Source: Heliocidaris erythrogramma (lineage: Eukaryota; Echinodermata; Echinoidea; Camarodonta; Echinometridae). Taken from it: a stretch of 64,000 bases of DNA. The DNA is taken from assembly GCA_025617745.1 (NCBI GenBank), contig CM046870.1:10592410-10656409 (forward strand). The letters run 5' to 3'. This document shows, piece after piece, positions 49,441 to 61,592 of this stretch. Under the pieces are notes generated by a model. It ran no database searches. It was not told where the DNA came from and saw only the letters and a list, made by a program, of their open reading frames with translations. Made by a program: the position numbers and the translations under genes. Position 1 is the stretch's first letter, and every line of letters starts with the position of its first letter.

Positions 49441-50396
49441 TGTCGAGGCCCTGGCGCTGTTGAAATCCTGGGCGATATGGAGGCAAAATTTCTGGCGAGC
49501 GAAACGAGCCAGAAAGACCGAGGCGCTTGCGCCGAGGGCCTCTTGACACCCGATCTGAATTTCTTTTGTATTTCATTGACGAATATTCCGACCAAATTTT
49601 GGTCGGTGAAAATCATCCAATAAGCGCGAGCTACCATGACGTAATGTTAAATATTCATGACTCGACTGCACGCTAGCTTACATATTAATTAACGCAGCCA
49701 AAAATGGCGTTCAACGTTTCTTCCACGACGAGTGATGACGATATTTGTAGGAGCTTAGAATATGCCGCTAGAATGTTGAAGATTGACATATTCAAAGATA
49801 TGCAAGTTGATGCAATAAAAGCTGCACTTAAAGGACAAGATGCTTTGGTGAATCTGCCTACTGGCTATGGAAAAGTGTTATTTTTCACGCGCTACCGCTC
49901 TGTGCTGATTACCTCCGTGGGCCAGGGATGGAGAGTGAGACTGCTGCTAGCGAGCTAGGGCAATGCCAGGCGGATCCCCCGGGGCCTTGCCCGGCAGTGA
50001 AGTTGCTGGTAACTCCTTGGTTACATGAGAATTGATGGAGATGCATCTATTGTTGAACGGTGACTTTTATTGCCCATTCTAATATATGATGATCTCTTGA
50101 GAAATATGTACATTTGTCTTATTTCAAATTACCATGGTTTGTAAGCTAGAGATCGAATTCTTCATAATGTGCTTGTCTGTGAATGTATTTTGAGCAAGAG
50201 ATTTACGTAATCCCGCCAAAAAAATAATTTACTGGGCGATCACCGCGGTTATCTAACTATTCATGTTTTCATGCATAATTCAGTCGGAAATCGTGCTTCA
50301 TGAATATATAATTCAGGTCGGGTGTCAAGAGGCCCTCGGCGCAAGCGCCTCGGCCTCCATATCGCCAAGGATTTCAACAGCGCCAGGGCCTCGACA
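49441..50396. mobile_element. TIR element carrying a captured helicase fragment
   Basis: Left end TGTCGAGGCCCTGGCGCTGT; the right end is its complement (ACAGCGCCAGGGCCTCGACA). The arms extend about 90 bases to tgacacccga, with an extra ~35 bases in the left arm (from caaaatttctggcg). Each arm has an internal hairpin around GAGGCGCTTGCGCC. No transposase. No clear target duplication. Lies in the intron between VWC 1 and the TIL exon. Confidence 0.65.
49704..49958 (+). pseudogene. N-terminal fragment of a RecQ-like ATP-dependent DNA helicase
   Basis: The frame starts with ATG (MAFNVSSTTSDDDICRSL) and continues to FKDMQVDAIKAALKGQD, then ALVNLPTGYGK. F..(M)Q..AI...L.G.D....PTG.GK is the Q-motif-to-motif-I start of RecQ-family helicases, and PTGYGK is the Walker A core. 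Just after its Lys (about 49878) similarity stops: Ser is replaced by Val and the next residues are unrelated. Motifs Ia to VI, RQC and HRDC are absent, so it cannot be a helicase. The stop point GGAAAA/gtgtta might be an exon end, so the copy may be a captured first exon with upstream sequence. Sense strand is the same as the host gene. Confidence 0.6.
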
Positions 50397-50517
50397 AGAG
50401 GCTACTGTATACCCTGATATTTATGGTCTACAAATCGAAATAATTGATTGATATACCAGAGCAAAATATATGGACGTGAATATTGTGGTAATTTTGATCA
50501 TTATCATATGACCGCAG

Positions 50518-50732
50518 CCTGCCTGGCACCTAAGATTTACCGTGAGAACTGCGACTGCCAGCGAACCTGTGAGGATATCATAACACCTTGTGCAACCCCT
50601 GCATCCGATGCTGAGTGTGACGAAGGCTGCTTCTGTACAGAGGGTATGGTGATGGCGTCGATTAACAGCACGGAGTGTGTTCTGGAAGAAGACTGCCTTC
50701 CTGTCTGTGAATACAATAATGAAACATACAAA
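50518..50732 (+). CDS. TIL (trypsin inhibitor-like Cys-rich) domain exon plus start of VWC 2
   Basis: The acceptor is accgcag and the donor gtatga. In phase 1-0 it gives 71 complete codons: ACLAPKIYRENCDCQRTC ... TPCATP ... ECDEGCFCTEGMV ... ECVLEEDCLPVCEYNNETYK. The spacing (CxCxxTC, GCxC, a late pair of Cys) is that of TIL domains, normally found after VWD/C8 in mucins, von Willebrand factor and SCO-spondin. Here no VWD or C8 precedes it; a Thr-rich linker does. Two sequons are seen (NST, NET). The last nine residues open the next VWC domain (VCEYNNETYK), so one exon spans two domains. Confidence 0.85.
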
Positions 50733-52085
50733 GTATGAACAAGTCTTCTGGTCAAATAGAAACATATGTTGTCCCTTGATACATCTTGTACATTTTTTCG
50801 TTTCATTTGCCCTTCCTTCTCTTGGGTCATATTTTGAGTTTTATCAATTCCCAGTGTTCAATTTAGAAATAATATTTCTTTCAATCAGCTACTTTCGCTT
50901 TCGTGTTAATTTCGCTAAAATATATTCAACATATCGAACTAGTAAAAGTGCATTATGAGCATTCATCATGTTCATTGAAAGCAGATACAACGCTTGATCT
51001 CGACATGGAGTATACTCTTAATAATCTATGTGATTTCTGTTTTATACGAAGATTTGACATATTTGACATATCAAACCCAGTGGGAAACAAAGTGAGCACT
51101 AATGTACATCTCGATGTGTTTTAATTCTCGCTACCTCAAATATGCAATTTTCGACGTAGAGGGCAATATTATGCATGGAAATGGTCCGCATCTTCGTCAT
51201 CTTCACTTCCGGTCCGTATTGAAATACTACGGCTTATGAATAAAAGGAGTGCTAAAATCCTTAACTTTTGGATCGCATGACATAAACCACTCAAATTTTG
51301 AAAATGCAACCAATTGTCTCAATTAATCAGAGTATCTTTTCAAACATGTCGGTTAATTTATACTCAAACTCGAGGATTTTATGTAATACCTGTGTACATT
51401 TTCAATGCAAAAAGACAAACACTTGTCGAACCAATCGGGATATTGTCAGCACTGCGCATGCGCGGTTCGCATGACAAACGCCATCTGTTGGCGAAATTGC
51501 GTATTTGGGGTAGCGAGAATTCTATGGCATTTATATGTGTAAGAAATAATTGTTACATAATAACAAGAGACTCATTTGGCTGGTAGGCCGTAAGGTTTCT
51601 GCACGGAACCCCATCTCCGACACGGAAATGGGAATTATTGTTTGTGAAAAAACACTTGTTTATTATTTCCGCTATTACCGAGTCCTGTGACAGGGGGCGC
51701 AAACAGACCATGTGTATTAGCAATGGGGGAAATCCCTCTTGAACCGTTCATTCATTCTTAGTTGGCAATGCCATAGAAATAAACTTCAAATAAATCAAGT
51801 AATTCCAATAACATTGCTTGTTCATTTATTCATCCTGTGGTCTGTATTCCCTAAATAGGTATATGTTTGATGATCATGAATTTATTCTGTCCATATCTCA
51901 TCTGATTCAATTTATTCTCCGATATACTCACACTCGAATCGTTAGGTGTGTTATTGCCTGTAGTAAACACGGATGCTAAAAGACTGTATGATAATAGCTG
52001 GTTATGGAAATTCAATCATACGTATTTAACATCCTTTGTTGATTGATCACAATTGGCATCTTTTTGAATTTTTGAATTTTGACAG
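50733..52085 (+). other. Intron, nothing recognised
   Basis: AT-rich sequence with scattered short open frames lacking splice support. A GC-rich patch at 51455-51500 (gcgcatgcgcggttcgcatg) is unassigned. Confidence 0.5.
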
Positions 52086-54214
52086 ATTAATGAAACTTAC
52101 CAGAATCCGGACGACCTATGTATTGTATACACATGTCTAGGAGAAGGATTTGCAACTGAGAAGTACGAGTGCAAGATGCCATGCGAGGTAAGAAATGATC
52201 TTCTCTTTTTTATAGGGGAAATCCAACCTTAATAGTAAGTTGTTTTGAAAGAAAGAGGAAAAATCAGAGAAGCAGATTGGTGAAAGTTTGAACAAAAACG
52301 GACAAACAAAAGAAAAATATGATCTTTTGAAAGTTGCCATCACTATATATATCTATGGGAGCGTCAGCTTGGCCGAATCAGTGATGTAGTGGCGGACAAC
52401 TTCCCCATTTGCTTCAACACACACGTTTTTGTCAACATTTTTACTCGGTAAGATCTTTTTCTTTCAGGAGGACTTATATACTATCTACAATATATTTCTA
52501 GGGCGCTTAGGAGAAAACCGCAAATTAATGAACTTTAAGTTTAGGACAAACTAGATAGTTGTCCGTCACTATGTCACAATCGACTCACTAAATTGCCAAT
52601 TCGAGATTCATATATATGTAGTGATCTCATTTTTCAAACATCCATAACTTTCTTATTCCTTGTCCGATTTCTTTCAAACTTGAACCATTCTGTTTTCTAA
52701 TTTTCTGCCTTCACACAAATCATTGTATTTCAAAGGTATGATTGCCCTTTAAGATTTTGTTAAAAGTGGGATGAATAAAAAATCGAAGCGAGGTTATGAT
52801 GTACTAATAATTAGTATTTAGTGTTTTTTCAGGGTAGAGGGGCTGTACAGGTAATGTTGATGATATGGGAAGGGTAAAACCGAAATAATCAACAAGAATG
52901 ATATAGTTTTACTATTCGGTGCTAGAACACCTACACCACCCTAGAAAAATTACTCAGGAAAGCCATTTTAAGCAGTTATCATCAAAGATCACCTTAGCAA
53001 CTGTCTCATGATGATTTTAATTTCAATATACCGGGTATCATCGCCTTTCATACATACGATCTGTGCGACAGATCAAAAGAGGCAACAATTGCTTCCCGTT
53101 TAACCCTAATAGGACCGGGGGGGGGGGCGGATTCCCTCGACGTTTCGCGTAATATGTTCGCATCGCGAAAAGCAGTCACCACGCCGCTTCACTGCTTTTT
53201 TCTTTCAAGTCTTGCGCAACTTTTGAGACCAAATTTGTGATGTCCACACGTGCGGTTCCGGAGTTACGCAACATTTCGTAAGTGCATGTCAGACCCAAAA
53301 TTGCTCAAAAACGTGATTTCGTGTACAAATCCAATGCAAATTGTGTTTCCAGCTAAAATTCATAAATGTTTCATTATTTTTACTTTTACTGTTTAAAAAC
53401 AATTAATTTTATGTTGTTTATGATTTAAATAGTGTCGCCGACGAATTCCATTGACAAAAAGTCGAAAAACAAAGAAATACATAATAAATTTTAAAAAACA
53501 ATAAAATACATAAGAAAAAAAGGATTTTACCGAATTTTTGTTTTGGTTTATTTGATCAGAATCTGACAAAGAGTCTCTATACAAAAAATTAACAGTTTTG
53601 GGGCTTTATTTAATTAATTAGAGCAAACCATTAATTTTATGCATAAATTAGCATAATTAATTAGTTGTGACATTTTTCGGAGAAACTGACTATAAAGTTT
53701 GGTAGATTACGTGGTCGGCGACGTGTGTGCCGATTTTCGTTGCGAATGCGCGGTGGATGGCCGAGATCTTAGGGGGGGGGGGGGGGGGCTGTGAGATGGG
53801 TCTAAATAACCCGGCTCTATTAGGGTTAATGTAATGTAATTTAATCACTCACAGTCATATTCGAAAAATTCAATTGAACATGAGTTGCATAAATCATTAC
53901 GATTTGCAGTTCGATCAATCAATTTCACTAATTCTACCCGTTATTAAACGCATAGCATGCTGGGGATATTTTTGATTGATTTAAACATACTATATGTACA
54001 CAAATGTATACTTTTTTGGGGGGTTATTGGTTCCCTCGGGGTTGTAGCGTTCAGGCTAATTGTTCATTTAGTATTGATAAAAACACATATTTTGGTTAAG
54101 CTTATGTATTTCAAAAGAATTATGGTATATAAATAAAGCGTGAATGTATTTTGAATATTCGTTCTTTATGTATTCAGACAAACAACTTTCCTGTAGGCTG
54201 TTGCACTGGTTGTG
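52086..54214 (+). CDS. VWC domain 2 (exons 52086-52187 and 54178-54214)
   Basis: Exon 52086-52187 (0-0) begins INETYQNPDDLCIVYTCLG and continues with Cys in EKYECKMPCE. Exon 54178-54214 (0-1) reads TNNFPVGCCTGC, the closing CCxxC of a VWC. Its first Cys is in the preceding exon. An NET sequon lies next to the domain start. Exon boundaries fall at the same places in the domain as in VWC 1 and VWC 3, indicating that these domains are paralogous. Confidence 0.8.
53104..53825. mobile_element. piggyBac-like non-autonomous element at TTAA
   Basis: TTAA at 53100-53103 and 53826-53829 flanks ends CCCTAATAGGACCGGG and CCCGGCTCTATTAGGG, which are imperfect complements. TTAA target duplication with CCC...GGG ends is the piggyBac signature. 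G-runs lie just inside both ends on the plus strand. No transposase frame; the interior is AT-rich. Confidence 0.65.
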
Positions 54215-56750
54215 GTAAGTCCGAGTCATAGGATTAAAAATCGTGCATATTATTTGATATGTAATGACCGATACACATAATACTTACAAGCAGACATGAG
54301 TATATATAAGGAGACTTATAGCTAGCAGATTCATTTGGAAGTGGATGATGATGGGTTGATGTGTGCTTGTGCGGACGTGTGTGTGCGTATGTATGTGTGC
54401 ATGATATTCGATCAGCCCTAACACGAAATATAAAGATGATTTGAAATGATTTCTTAACGCTGGCATTTGTCATTTTCTTTCATAAATTTCTACAATCGAC
54501 ATTTACACATTGCCTTCCGTAGAGGGATGTAAGTATTATGCAACTTTACTACTCTCATTCTTACACGCTCAAAATGTATTTAACTGAATATATGCACTCA
54601 AAATATAGCTACTCTTATATTTGATAATAAATTTTGGCAATAAAAGTAATATAGCCTATGAAATCATCACCCCCTTAAAATTTTATTCCTACTTCAGGAT
54701 CAAATTTTACACTAAATATGGATAGGAATCAATTTTGTGTGGAATATGATTTTATCATAACATGTTTCACCGAATTAATGTCTACACGGGATAACAGTTA
54801 CTGTAACTTGTTATTGATAACAAGTTTTAGGAAACGGGGGACTGGGAGGTAAACTGTGTTGTAGAATGGCAAACATACTGGAGATGTTGTGTTCTGAAGT
54901 GATGGCTGAAACATAAATATACCAACAATATTTCTGCGATAAATATTAATATATATATATATAGCAAACCCTTGTAAATTAAAACGAGAGTGTCAACCTG
55001 TCAAACAGGCTAATGACCAAAACAATAGAGAAAACCGGCTCTAAATGTACAGTGACCATTTAAGAGCGTCTAATCTGTGTCCTATTGTTTGTCGCACAAA
55101 AGGTTGAGTCAAAACTCCCTAGCGTACACTGTGAAGTACTAATTGGATTGGGTGGAAACTTTCCATACCTTCAGAATCGATATATTTCTATGTTCCTTTA
55201 GATTTTGAATATCAGACAGTGCATAGTTTTTGAGCTATACCAGAAAAGCGATGTGAAGTACAATCCCAGCAAGTTGACACACAGAGTTTGAATGTCCAGG
55301 AAAACATGGTCATTTTGAATTTTGAAGTAAAAACATATTTCAACAAGATATTTTAACCTGAAATTTTTTCAGATGGTAGATTAATAAATGAACTTTCAGA
55401 AAATACAAAAATGTTAAAATCAAAATTTCCACCCCAAACCACTTTTTTCAGCTGTTTACTCTAAAACTCCCATTGCGACTTATTGGTCGTTTTGTGGTGG
55501 AGGGTCACATATATAAATGAAGCGGCGCGCCCGGGATGGCCGGTGGCAAGCACCTTCATGTACAGGACCGACTCAAGAAATATTAAGAAAAAGCACCAAC
55601 TCTACTCTCATTCGCTGTCCTTTCAGAATCAAACAATCTTCTCGAATGTATTCCTTTCAAAATAAATTAATGTCAGTCTCAGTTCTCAGGAACTATTTCG
55701 CTATGGTAAAAATCAAGCACTCTCAATCTCTCGTTGAAATAAAATTCTCAGAAATAAATCAAGTCCGAAACGAAAGTGAAATAGATTAAGTGTCAGTGGA
55801 ACATATTTATCAACACGAATAAATCATAACGATGACGAAAATATAGCAAGGCTTGACTGGGCTGGGTTTCCCGACCTAACTTAACAAGGAAAATTAACAG
55901 AAGGCTCTCCTCGACTTAGCTTAACAGTGGAAATTAACAGAAGGCCCTGCATCCGAGTGCCTCCCCGATTTTATACGTCTTAGCAACCAGTAAACCATAA
56001 TCTCGTAAACCCTAATCACTACGTATCTTATCTCTGACCAATTAAAACTCTTTTCTAAAACAGAATCACTACCTATATCCTCTGAAGTAGTCAATTAATT
56101 GTTAAATACAAAAGAAGCACTGCTGTTTACCCTCTCAAAAAAAGGCGTGGCTTAAAACCCCAGAAATATGTCCGGGGACGCCAAATTTAAAATGAATCTT
56201 GAAGTCCCCATATCTATAAATATATTGCGAAAATATATTTTGTTAACATGAATATCTTTAATACTCATATCGGAAATGTCTGCATACCAGACAGGACAGC
56301 TGTATAAAATAATGTCAAGAATAGTAACGATACGGTTAGGGACCGTCTCCAAATAAGTGGAAATGTAGCCGATGCTTCATACAATCATGACAAACACATA
56401 AAATAATAATTTTTATGTCAATAAACTTTCACCATACATTCTGATCTTGTTTGACCCGCTCCCTAAACCGCTTTTTCTCCAGGACATTGATATTTTGATT
56501 CGTCTAGCGCCCCCAACATTCTGAAAAGATACAAATCATTAATAATTATCAGAAGGTGCCCCAGAACATTTTGGCAAAACTGCGGGCCACTACATAAACA
56601 TGATCCAGACAATTTTTGGCTACTTGATTTCACAGTGCATACAGCTTAGCTTCATATTTTTAATTATGTAAGTTATTACTAATGTTTTACTAGCGATTGT
56701 AAGTGCATATTTTCACATTCATCTGTTTATTTTTTTTACACCTCTTACAG
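54215..56750 (+). other. 2.5-kb intron, no named element
   Basis: Contains a GT/CA-rich stretch at 54350-54405, a short (TA)n at 54947-54963 and unassigned AT-rich DNA. Apart from the candidate 6-base exon I see no coding. Confidence 0.5.
54523..54528 (+). CDS. Possible 6-nt microexon
   Basis: The sequence ccttccgtag, AGGGAT, gtaagt has a good acceptor and an excellent donor six bases apart, and is phase 1-1 compatible between 54214 and 56751. Inclusion would add two residues. Six-base exons are rare, so this may be chance. Confidence 0.25.
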
Positions 56751-56780
56751 TTACGACACCTAAAGGCTATGAAGAAGATG
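56751..56780 (+). CDS. Short linker exon (30 nt) between VWC 2 and VWC 3
   Basis: Strong pyrimidine tract and cttacag acceptor, gtgagt donor, phase 1-1. It reads VTTPKGYEEDG (first and last codon shared with neighbours), a short Thr/acidic spacer. Confidence 0.65.
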
Positions 56781-57477
56781 GTGAGTGTTTTTTTAAAGCA
56801 TGCTACCATGAATTGTTATGAATCGTTGAAGTAAAGTCCAAGAAGAACATTTCTTGATGAAACGGTTATTTGTTTAAAGGCTATTAGGCAAACAAGATGG
56901 ACAGCCCAAGATACGGACAATGCATTGTACAATTGTTTTTCTTTCCTTTCCTCCCAGATCCTACCTCATATCATGCATAATTATATTTAGTCGTTTTTCA
57001 GTATCTTAATTTCTCTTTAAAGCCTTATCCATTTCTTTTGTTGTCATCTGTTTTGTATTCATTATACCTTAATCTTTATTATGACAATTATACATTCATG
57101 CTGAACGTTGATCCATTTCATTAATCTCCTCCTTCTATCCGTCCAAATAAATTCCTTTTATATATTTCTTATTTGTATCGTATTTTCCTATTCATCACTA
57201 TTTAACCTTTTCTTTAGTATTTCTTTGTCGGTCCAATGGGCTGTCGGTCACGTGGACTATCAGTCACATGGGATTTCAATCTTGTGGGATTTTGGTTCTA
57301 CTGGAATGTTCCCATTTCGCTGGAAAAACAGACCAGTCAGACCCTACTTGGCGAATAAATCTATATTTATATGAATAGCTTTTTAATTTGACAAAGAAAT
57401 CGTCATGCATGCCGTCCCGAATTCATGCAGGAGAACATCATGATTTTCATAACTCTTTTTAGTCATCGTAAATTCAT

Positions 57478-57628
57478 ATAAAAAGTGTATATTTTTACTC
57501 GAATAACAATTATGTTAACATTCATGGTATAGAGATAAGATATGTGTCCGAATATAAAAAGTATATATTTTTACTCGAATAACAATTATGTTAACATTCA
57601 TGGTATAGACATAAGATAATGTGTCCGA
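57478..57628 (+). repeat. 75-bp direct tandem duplication
   Basis: Two adjacent copies share tatttttactcgaataaca and ttaacattcatggtatag, differing at a few bases and small indels. Intronic (56781-57705), which otherwise shows nothing. Confidence 0.8.
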
Positions 57629-57705
57629 ATATACATACACATACATTCCCTGTTTATTATGTCTCATCTATCAACATTTTTTGTTCGTTTGCTTTTTATG
57701 TGCAG

Positions 57706-60020
57706 TCTGTGAATTTCAAGGCAAGAAGTATATTGTAAGTGAAATGATGTTTGTATATTCTCATATATACATTTGTTTTAAGGGGATTTAATTGGATGTA
57801 GTTAGTAACTATGAATGTCAATGCATTAGAAAAGCACAATAAAAACAAATTAAAATTTCTAATTCTGTAATATGATAAAAACTATTATCATTTTCTTTCT
57901 TATTATATCATCCATAATTCATGTAAGTGATGCGATTAGTTTCAAATAAGATTTAGCTGCTTTCCACGTTGGTCAGATTGCATGAATGAAATTCTAATGT
58001 AGATTGCTATTACGAAAACAAGTATAAAGAACGCAAGTTATAGTCCATAAAATAAGATTGCCACTGTAATATCAATTACTTGCCCAGTTACACTGCAAAT
58101 CGACGAGCACCGCCTGCAACATTGTAATCACACATCAGTATTTATCTGTAAATAAAGGTGATAGCGTAGGCATTACGTGTATAGTAGGTAACGCCCTGTA
58201 AAACCCATGCTGTTGTTTTTGCTGTCATCGTATTATCAAGTAAATTGTTAGAAATTAAAAATTCAATAACCGTTGATTTGTAGAATTGTTTAGGTAGGAT
58301 AGTTCGGTATCAACGTTGTAAATGATATACATTGCGATTTCTTGAAAGGCTCATTACTGATCCAATCCCTCGAACTTAGATGCTATGATTTCATGTGATT
58401 TGATGCAGTGTGGAACATTAAACATTTACTGTCGATGAAAACTAACACACTGTATATATTTATAGTTGTTCGTTGAATGTTTTGTTGAGAAATGTTTAAT
58501 ATGTAAACTATATACCTGTATTCCTGTATTCCTGTATATGTAAACTATATACCTGTATTCAATATACCATTTATATTACTGTAAATATGCTGTGCACTCA
58601 TACCACGAGAGAGGGTCGATAGAGTGAATAAAATGTTATCTATCTACCCCTAGGAAATTTCCGCCCCTCAGACATCTATCCATGCTGGAAATTACCCTAA
58701 ATACAATTTGGGGGTGGAATACCTGAATAACATTGATAGTCAAGGAAGATGTTGTCTTACAACCATTTGAATCAGGATTGTATACGCATTCTAAAGGAAA
58801 ACATCTAATTTGGGACTCTGCTAATTAAACTTGAATACATTAAAAAATATGATTACATATCCCCGTCTGAATCACAAGTCAACGAGGAGTCATTGCAATC
58901 CATACTTCAAACAAAAATATCGAGTGGTCGCTGACGTCACTGATAAAATATACTGGAACATATAGTGCAAATTTATTCTTATTTTTTTAGAGAGATTTCA
59001 ATATTCCCCTGATATTCACTCCGAAACAAGTGATCGAAAACGTGATGCCGGAGAGTGAAAAATTCAATTATTTTTTTTTTAGAGATTCACGATCAAAAAG
59101 GGAACTACAGCATGCATACTTGCACATGGCCGGGTATTATGTGGAAGCATTTATTATTTTGTGTCTTATAAACTATGACACAATATTTAGAAATATGTCA
59201 CTTGATTGCTTGACAGGTCGGTGCTGTTATCACGACACAATACGAAGTCCCATGCAAGGTCTTGATATGTCAGGACAATGGCTTCCCTGCATTTGTAGAC
59301 AACGATTATAACTGTTCCATGGGATGCCAGGTATTTAGTTTGATTTTCTAATTCGTCTGTGTAGGGTATACACTTTTATTATGTCTTTCTTTGTGGGAAG
59401 GGGTGTTTGCAGTAAACTTTGCACATGTAATTTTTAATAGAAAATAGACCCCTGAAATGATGAACCCCAGTTACAACTCCAACCCCCGTATAAGGGTTGT
59501 TCACGTTTTAATCGTCGCGGTTACATCATTTTCAAAAGAGCGAATTAATAAATGAATAATGACAATAATAATAAAATGATATTCGATACTTGTCCAGCGC
59601 GGAAGGTACTTGAGTCCCTCCGATAGTAACCCGGCCTAAGTTAGCAATGGTTAGGCTACCGATGACATTCGATGAATTGCTTCCTCCCGAGTACCCATTT
59701 AATACCTGGGTTGAGAGTGGTAAATGTGTATCAATGTCTACACCTCTGATTAATAGAATTTCAGAACAGAATGTCATGACGAGGAAGTACCCATATAGAT
59801 ATTTTATTGTCTACAAGATGATGGACGTCGATTACGGATAGATGGTGTCAAAAGAGTGCGATTCATATATCCTAAATATCCTAAACTTTAATATAAACAC
59901 GTGCATTTGGACGTATACATACAATATATTTCTGTTTCGAAATATGATTATGTGGAATGTTTCTCTATTTCCCTTCCTAGACTGGTGTTGAGTATCCGAG
60001 CGGTTGTTGCGACCAGTGCA
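57706..60020 (+). CDS. VWC domain 3 (exons 57706-57734, 59217-59330, 59981-60020)
   Basis: Exon 57706-57734 (1-0) gives VCEFQGKKYI, exon 59217-59330 (0-0) begins VGAVITTQYEVPCKVLICQD and ends NCSMGCQ, and exon 59981-60020 (0-1) gives TGVEYPSGCCDQC. The C..PC....C......C...C....GCCxxC pattern is a clear VWC. The final exon ends in A before gtgagt, so its split codon becomes Lys with the next exon. Confidence 0.8.
57735..59216 (+). other. 1.5-kb intron, nothing recognised
   Basis: AT-rich; a small local repeat (ctatatacctgtattc) at 58508-58562. No supported exon. Confidence 0.5.
59550..59800 (-). mobile_element. SINE-like copy, minus strand, with ATT tail
   Basis: Reading the minus strand: acccaggtattaaatgggta, then a body ending gcgctggacaagtatcgaa and a run of ATT at 59553-59575. 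The order (conserved ATGGGTA core, GCGCT...AAGTAT, triplet tail) is that of tRNA-derived SINEs of deuterostomes. The 5' head is not distinct. Open frames on both strands here are part of the SINE. Confidence 0.45.
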
Positions 60021-60071
60021 GTGAGTATAATTTTGAGTTTCGAGATAATAACGATATTAATGATAGTAATG

Positions 60072-60110
60072 ATAATGACAATAATAATAATAATAATAAT
60101 AGTAAATATA
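60072..60110 (+). repeat. (AAT)n-type microsatellite
   Basis: Run of ataataata units, slightly interrupted, just after the VWC 3 exon. Confidence 0.85.
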
Positions 60111-60241
60111 ATAACGCAGCCGTAATGATAATGATAGTAATATATATATTAAAATGATGGTAATACATTAATAATGATAATGGTGCTAATAAAATAACAT
60201 CTACTTAGCCGTTTATGTTAGCAAATGATCAATGCGCTCTC

Positions 60242-61365
60242 CCCTGTTAGCAGAAAGTGGTAAAAATTACGTGATATTTACGTCGTGGTTTTCGTCTTTT
60301 TTACGTCCTGTAATTACGTCAATAAGACGAGAACTTGCACCAACGCAAGACATCAAGAGGACGTCTTATTTTGACGTCATCTGCGCACTGTAAAAACTGA
60401 AGTGCTGTATATAGCACTTTTTGAGGGCATGCATAGGGACTGCACTCAGAGTGCTATTGAATGCACACAGCATGCTATTTCAGCACTTTCACGGGAGCTG
60501 GAACGGCTCCTTAAACTGCTAAACATTCATAAAAACAAAATGATTTGGGCGAGCTTCGAACCAGGGTCTGCTGATCGAGAATTGCTGGCATTACCGCTAG
60601 ACTAACTCACATTGTACGATTTAGAGCAGATCATATTGTTACATAGTGAATTTACGACACCACATAGTTCATGTTATCTACTTGACTCCCATGACTAAAC
60701 TGGATTGCAAGAAGCATTCGTTAGTCCATCGGTAACGTCAGCGCCTCTCAATAAGCCAGTTCGGGGTTAGTGCATGGTACAAATGACCCCAAATATCCAC
60801 AGATATTTTAGACATGGAGGGTCCCTTTATGTGCACTTCAGAAAAATAACTCTGGGAGTGATAGAGGTGCCTCATGAATAGCTTTTGTTTCCCCCTTTAA
60901 AAAGAATACTTCCACCTGGATATCATGGAATGCACCATTAGTGCATGATTGAATAATGATTACATGACACTCATGAGCACATATCGAATATTAGTGTCAG
61001 TGGGTTTTAGAATTTGGTACAGATGACCTTTATCTGCTCATGCTCAGATTGCATCTCCGAAGTGGCTTATCAGCGGAACCTGGTTCGAGGCTCGCCACGG
61101 TCACATTTTTTTTTTTTGCTGGTAAATTAGCACACTACAAGTGCTATAAACAGCATTTCAGGTGCAGTCACTATACATGCCCCTAAAAGTAGCACTTTAG
61201 TTTTTACAGTGTACAAGACGTAGAGATGACGTCAAAACAAGATTTCCTCTTGACGTCTTGCGTTGGTGTAAGTTGTCGTCTTATTGACGTAATTACAGGA
61301 CGTAAAAAAGACGAAAACCGCGACGTAAATATCACGTCATTTTTTAACACTTTCTGCTATCAGGG
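60242..61365. mobile_element. Nested TIR elements with tRNA-like sequence
   Basis: Outer ends CCCTGTTAGCAGAAAGTG and CACTTTCTGCTATCAGGG have inverted arms of about 140 bases, rich in acgt words and each including a full CRE-like TGACGTCA (60373, 61229 region). An inner element (60386-61211) begins CACTGTAAAAACT and ends AGTTTTTACAGTG with its own inverted arms. Inside, box-B-like GGTTCGA(A/G) occurs on the minus strand near 60550 and on the plus strand near 61083, and an A-box-like TAGTCTAGCGGTAA is on the minus strand near 60595. No transposase. Family unassigned (hAT-like ends possible). Confidence 0.6.
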
Positions 61366-61544
61366 TCTGTATCTAAGGCCCTCATCAAACCTGTCATTAT
61401 AACAATGCTAAAATAACGTGAAAAAACACTTGAAAAAACAAAACGAAACATATTACAAGTAGCACGCCGATATAGGGCTATTGTTTCGTCATATTTTTCA
61501 ACCATCCACTATTTATATCTGCTTCAATCAATTATATGAAACAG

Positions 61545-61592
61545 AAACGGAAGAAACGACTGTTGCTACAACGACTTCAACTACTACCATGG
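61545..61592 (+). CDS. Thr-rich mucin-like exon (48 nt)
   Basis: Follows gaaacag and ends at gtgagc, phase 1-1. Reads (K)TEETTVATTTSTTTMG. Equivalent in position to the Thr-rich exon before each RGD microexon in the array, so the linker cassette recurs here in diverged form. Confidence 0.65.
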
